From positions 40,175-104,174 of the forward strand of contig UCKM01000009.1 of the NCBI GenBank assembly GCA_900473175.1: a stretch of DNA of 64,000 nucleotides, in the 5' to 3' direction. A program made the position numbers and the translations under genes. Under the pieces are notes generated by a model. The model made no database searches and was not told the DNA's origin. It worked only from the letters and a program-made list of their open reading frames with translations. Source of the DNA: Hyphomicrobiales bacterium (GTDB lineage: Bacteria; Pseudomonadota; Alphaproteobacteria; Rhizobiales; Rhizobiaceae). Positions 62,757 to 64,000 of the stretch are shown here, one piece after another. Within the stretch, counting starts at the first letter, position 1. Each line of letters opens with the position of its first letter.

Positions 62757-63967
62757 AAATCGTCCACGTCATATCCTCGGTCGATCCCGCTCAAGGGGGG
62801 CCACAGGCCGGCTGCGTGCGGCTCGCGGCAGCTCAGTCGGCGTTGGGCCACGACGTCCATATCATCAGCTATGGCGGCAGCGATATCCGGGAACGCGCCT
62901 GCCGTTCGGCACGGGACGTCCCGCACATCGCGAAAGTACACTGGCATCTCCTTGCCGACCCTGACCGGATCGAACGGCTGCTTGGCCTCAAAGCTTCCAA
63001 GATGATGCGCGCCCTGCTGAGCGATGCGTCATTCGTTCACATCCACGGCGTATGGGAGCCGATTCTCAAGAACGCGGCCGGCATCGCCCGGCGGAATGAT
63101 GTTTCCTATTGCGTCACGCCGCATGGAATGCTCGATGTCTGGAGCATGCAGCAGAAACCCATGAAAAAGCGTGCCGCTCTATTTCTCGGCTACCGCAAGA
63201 TGCTGAATCGGGCAGAGTTTATCCAGGCGCTCAACACCGACGAAGCCGAATTGCTCGAACCGCTTCGCCTTACGGCGCCAAGGCTCATCATCCCGAATGG
63301 CGTCTTCGTCGAAGAGTTTACCGCGTTGCCGGCCAAGGGCTTTTTCGCCGAGCGCATCCCGCAACTCGCGGACAAGCGCGTCGTTCTCTTCCTGTCACGC
63401 CTCCATCCCAAGAAGGGCCTCGATATTCTGGCGCAGGCTTTCGCCATAATCGCAAAATCGCACCCGGACGTCGATCTCGCGGTCGCAGGTCCCGACGGCG
63501 GCGCCAGGGACAGCTTTGTGTCACTTGTCCACCGATTGGGGATCAGCGAGCGGGTTCACTTGACCGGGCCGCTTTATGCCACCGACAAATTGCGGGCATT
63601 GGTGGATGCCAACTGCTTTTGCCTTCCGAGCCGCCAGGAAGGTTTCAGCGTCGCCATTACCGAAGCGCTTGCCTGTGGCTTGCCCGTGGTCATCAGCTCC
63701 GGCTGTCACTTCCCTGAAGTCGGGACAGCGCAAGCGGGAACGGTGGTTTCGCTCGATCCAACCGAAGTCGCTTCGGCTCTGGCCGGCATTCTGGATAATC
63801 CCGCATCGGCATCTTCGATGGGTCAGAATGGCAAGCGCCTCGTGCGTGAGAATTATACATGGCCGCGCGTCGCCGAACTGACAATCCAAGGCTATAACTC
63901 CACCGACAACCGCAGCATCAGGCGGGTGGCGGGATCCGGCATGCTGCTGCCAGCGGCCGACCATTAG
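62753..63967 (+). CDS. Family 4 glycosyltransferase
   Basis: The 404-residue GT-B enzyme opens MKIVHVISSVDPAQGGPQAG, which fits GT4 enzymes of exopolysaccharide clusters, and shows VLFLSRLHPKKGLDILAQAF and the E-x7-E motif in SRQEGFSVAITEALACG. It is the last of three overlapping genes. A hairpin follows seven bases after the stop. Confidence 0.9.
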   Translation: MKIVHVISSVDPAQGGPQAGCVRLAAAQSALGHDVHIISYGGSDIRERACRSARDVPHIAKVHWHLLADPDRIERLLGLKASKMMRALLSDASFVHIHGVWEPILKNAAGIARRNDVSYCVTPHGMLDVWSMQQKPMKKRAALFLGYRKMLNRAEFIQALNTDEAELLEPLRLTAPRLIIPNGVFVEEFTALPAKGFFAERIPQLADKRVVLFLSRLHPKKGLDILAQAFAIIAKSHPDVDLAVAGPDGGARDSFVSLVHRLGISERVHLTGPLYATDKLRALVDANCFCLPSRQEGFSVAITEALACGLPVVISSGCHFPEVGTAQAGTVVSLDPTEVASALAGILDNPASASSMGQNGKRLVRENYTWPRVAELTIQGYNSTDNRSIRRVAGSGMLLPAADH

Positions 63968-63973
63968 CACCTT

Positions 63974-63997
63974 ACCCTCCTCCAACGTGGGGAGGGT
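63974..63997. terminator. Hairpin after the last glycosyltransferase gene
   Basis: ACCCTCC (63974-63980) pairs with GGAGGGT (63991-63997) around a ten-base loop, just after the stop at 63967. The window ends before any T-run can be checked. Similar short G/C palindromes are scattered in rhizobial genomes as repeats, so it may not be a terminator. Confidence 0.4.
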
Positions 63998-64000
63998 CGG

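Noticed and set aside
1..64000. CRISPR arrays and insertion sequences
   Set aside because: No regularly spaced repeats and no transposase with terminal inverted repeats were seen anywhere in the window.

Overview
The window looks like chromosomal DNA of an alphaproteobacterium, most likely a rhizobium-type member of the Hyphomicrobiales (Rhizobiales). This is inferred from the high GC content, the ExoF/ExoP-type export genes, the alphaproteobacterial mer operon with a fused MerB-MerA, and general gene style. No ribosomal RNA or core marker is present, so the genus cannot be fixed.

Bases 1 to about 14,050 are accessory DNA. The left edge cuts a tyrosine integrase, of which only the C-terminus remains. 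Then come small orphan genes, two decayed genes, a cluster of GTTTACAT repeats, a compact phage-like operon of four small genes on the minus strand with TGTAAC palindromes, a complete type I restriction-modification operon (hsdM-hsdS-hsdR, minus strand), and a divergent two-gene cassette (DUF5655/PD-(D/E)XK-like protein and DUF429 RNase-H-like protein) that may be defence related. An intact tRNA-Arg(CCG) follows, with an inverted copy of its 3' half just upstream.

Bases 14.4-18.2 kb hold a mercury-resistance operon: merR divergent from merT-merP-merF and a gene fusing organomercurial lyase to mercuric reductase. Bases 18.7-23.9 kb encode a two-subunit molybdenum hydroxylase (IorAB-like), a VOC-fold protein, and a MOSC/flavin reductase/ferredoxin fusion. 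Then come PPK2, an isoprenylcysteine-methyltransferase-like membrane protein and a small lipoprotein.

From 26 kb to the right edge the window is a surface-polysaccharide locus. It contains a phosphohexomutase, rfbACBD (dTDP-L-rhamnose), a Wzm/Wzt ABC exporter, a Wzx-type flippase, six glycosyltransferases, a pyruvyltransferase-like protein, a secreted DUF4038 glycosidase-like protein, a sugar-nucleotide block (class-III aminotransferase, SDR, aminopeptidase-like DUF4910 protein, RfbC-like epimerase, C-methyltransferase, glucose-1-phosphate cytidylyltransferase, PIG-L deacetylase), a LuxR-type regulator with a degenerate receiver domain, ExoP- and ExoF-like export proteins, and gmd/fcl for GDP-L-fucose. 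The locus continues past the right edge.

The polysaccharide locus is interrupted at tRNA-Gln(CTG) by a 2.5 kb integrative element bounded by an 18-bp direct repeat. It carries a tyrosine integrase and only one or two small genes. The best candidates for undescribed biology are this miniature element, the CDP-linked modified-sugar block with its aminopeptidase-like protein, and the nuclease-like pair beside the restriction system.
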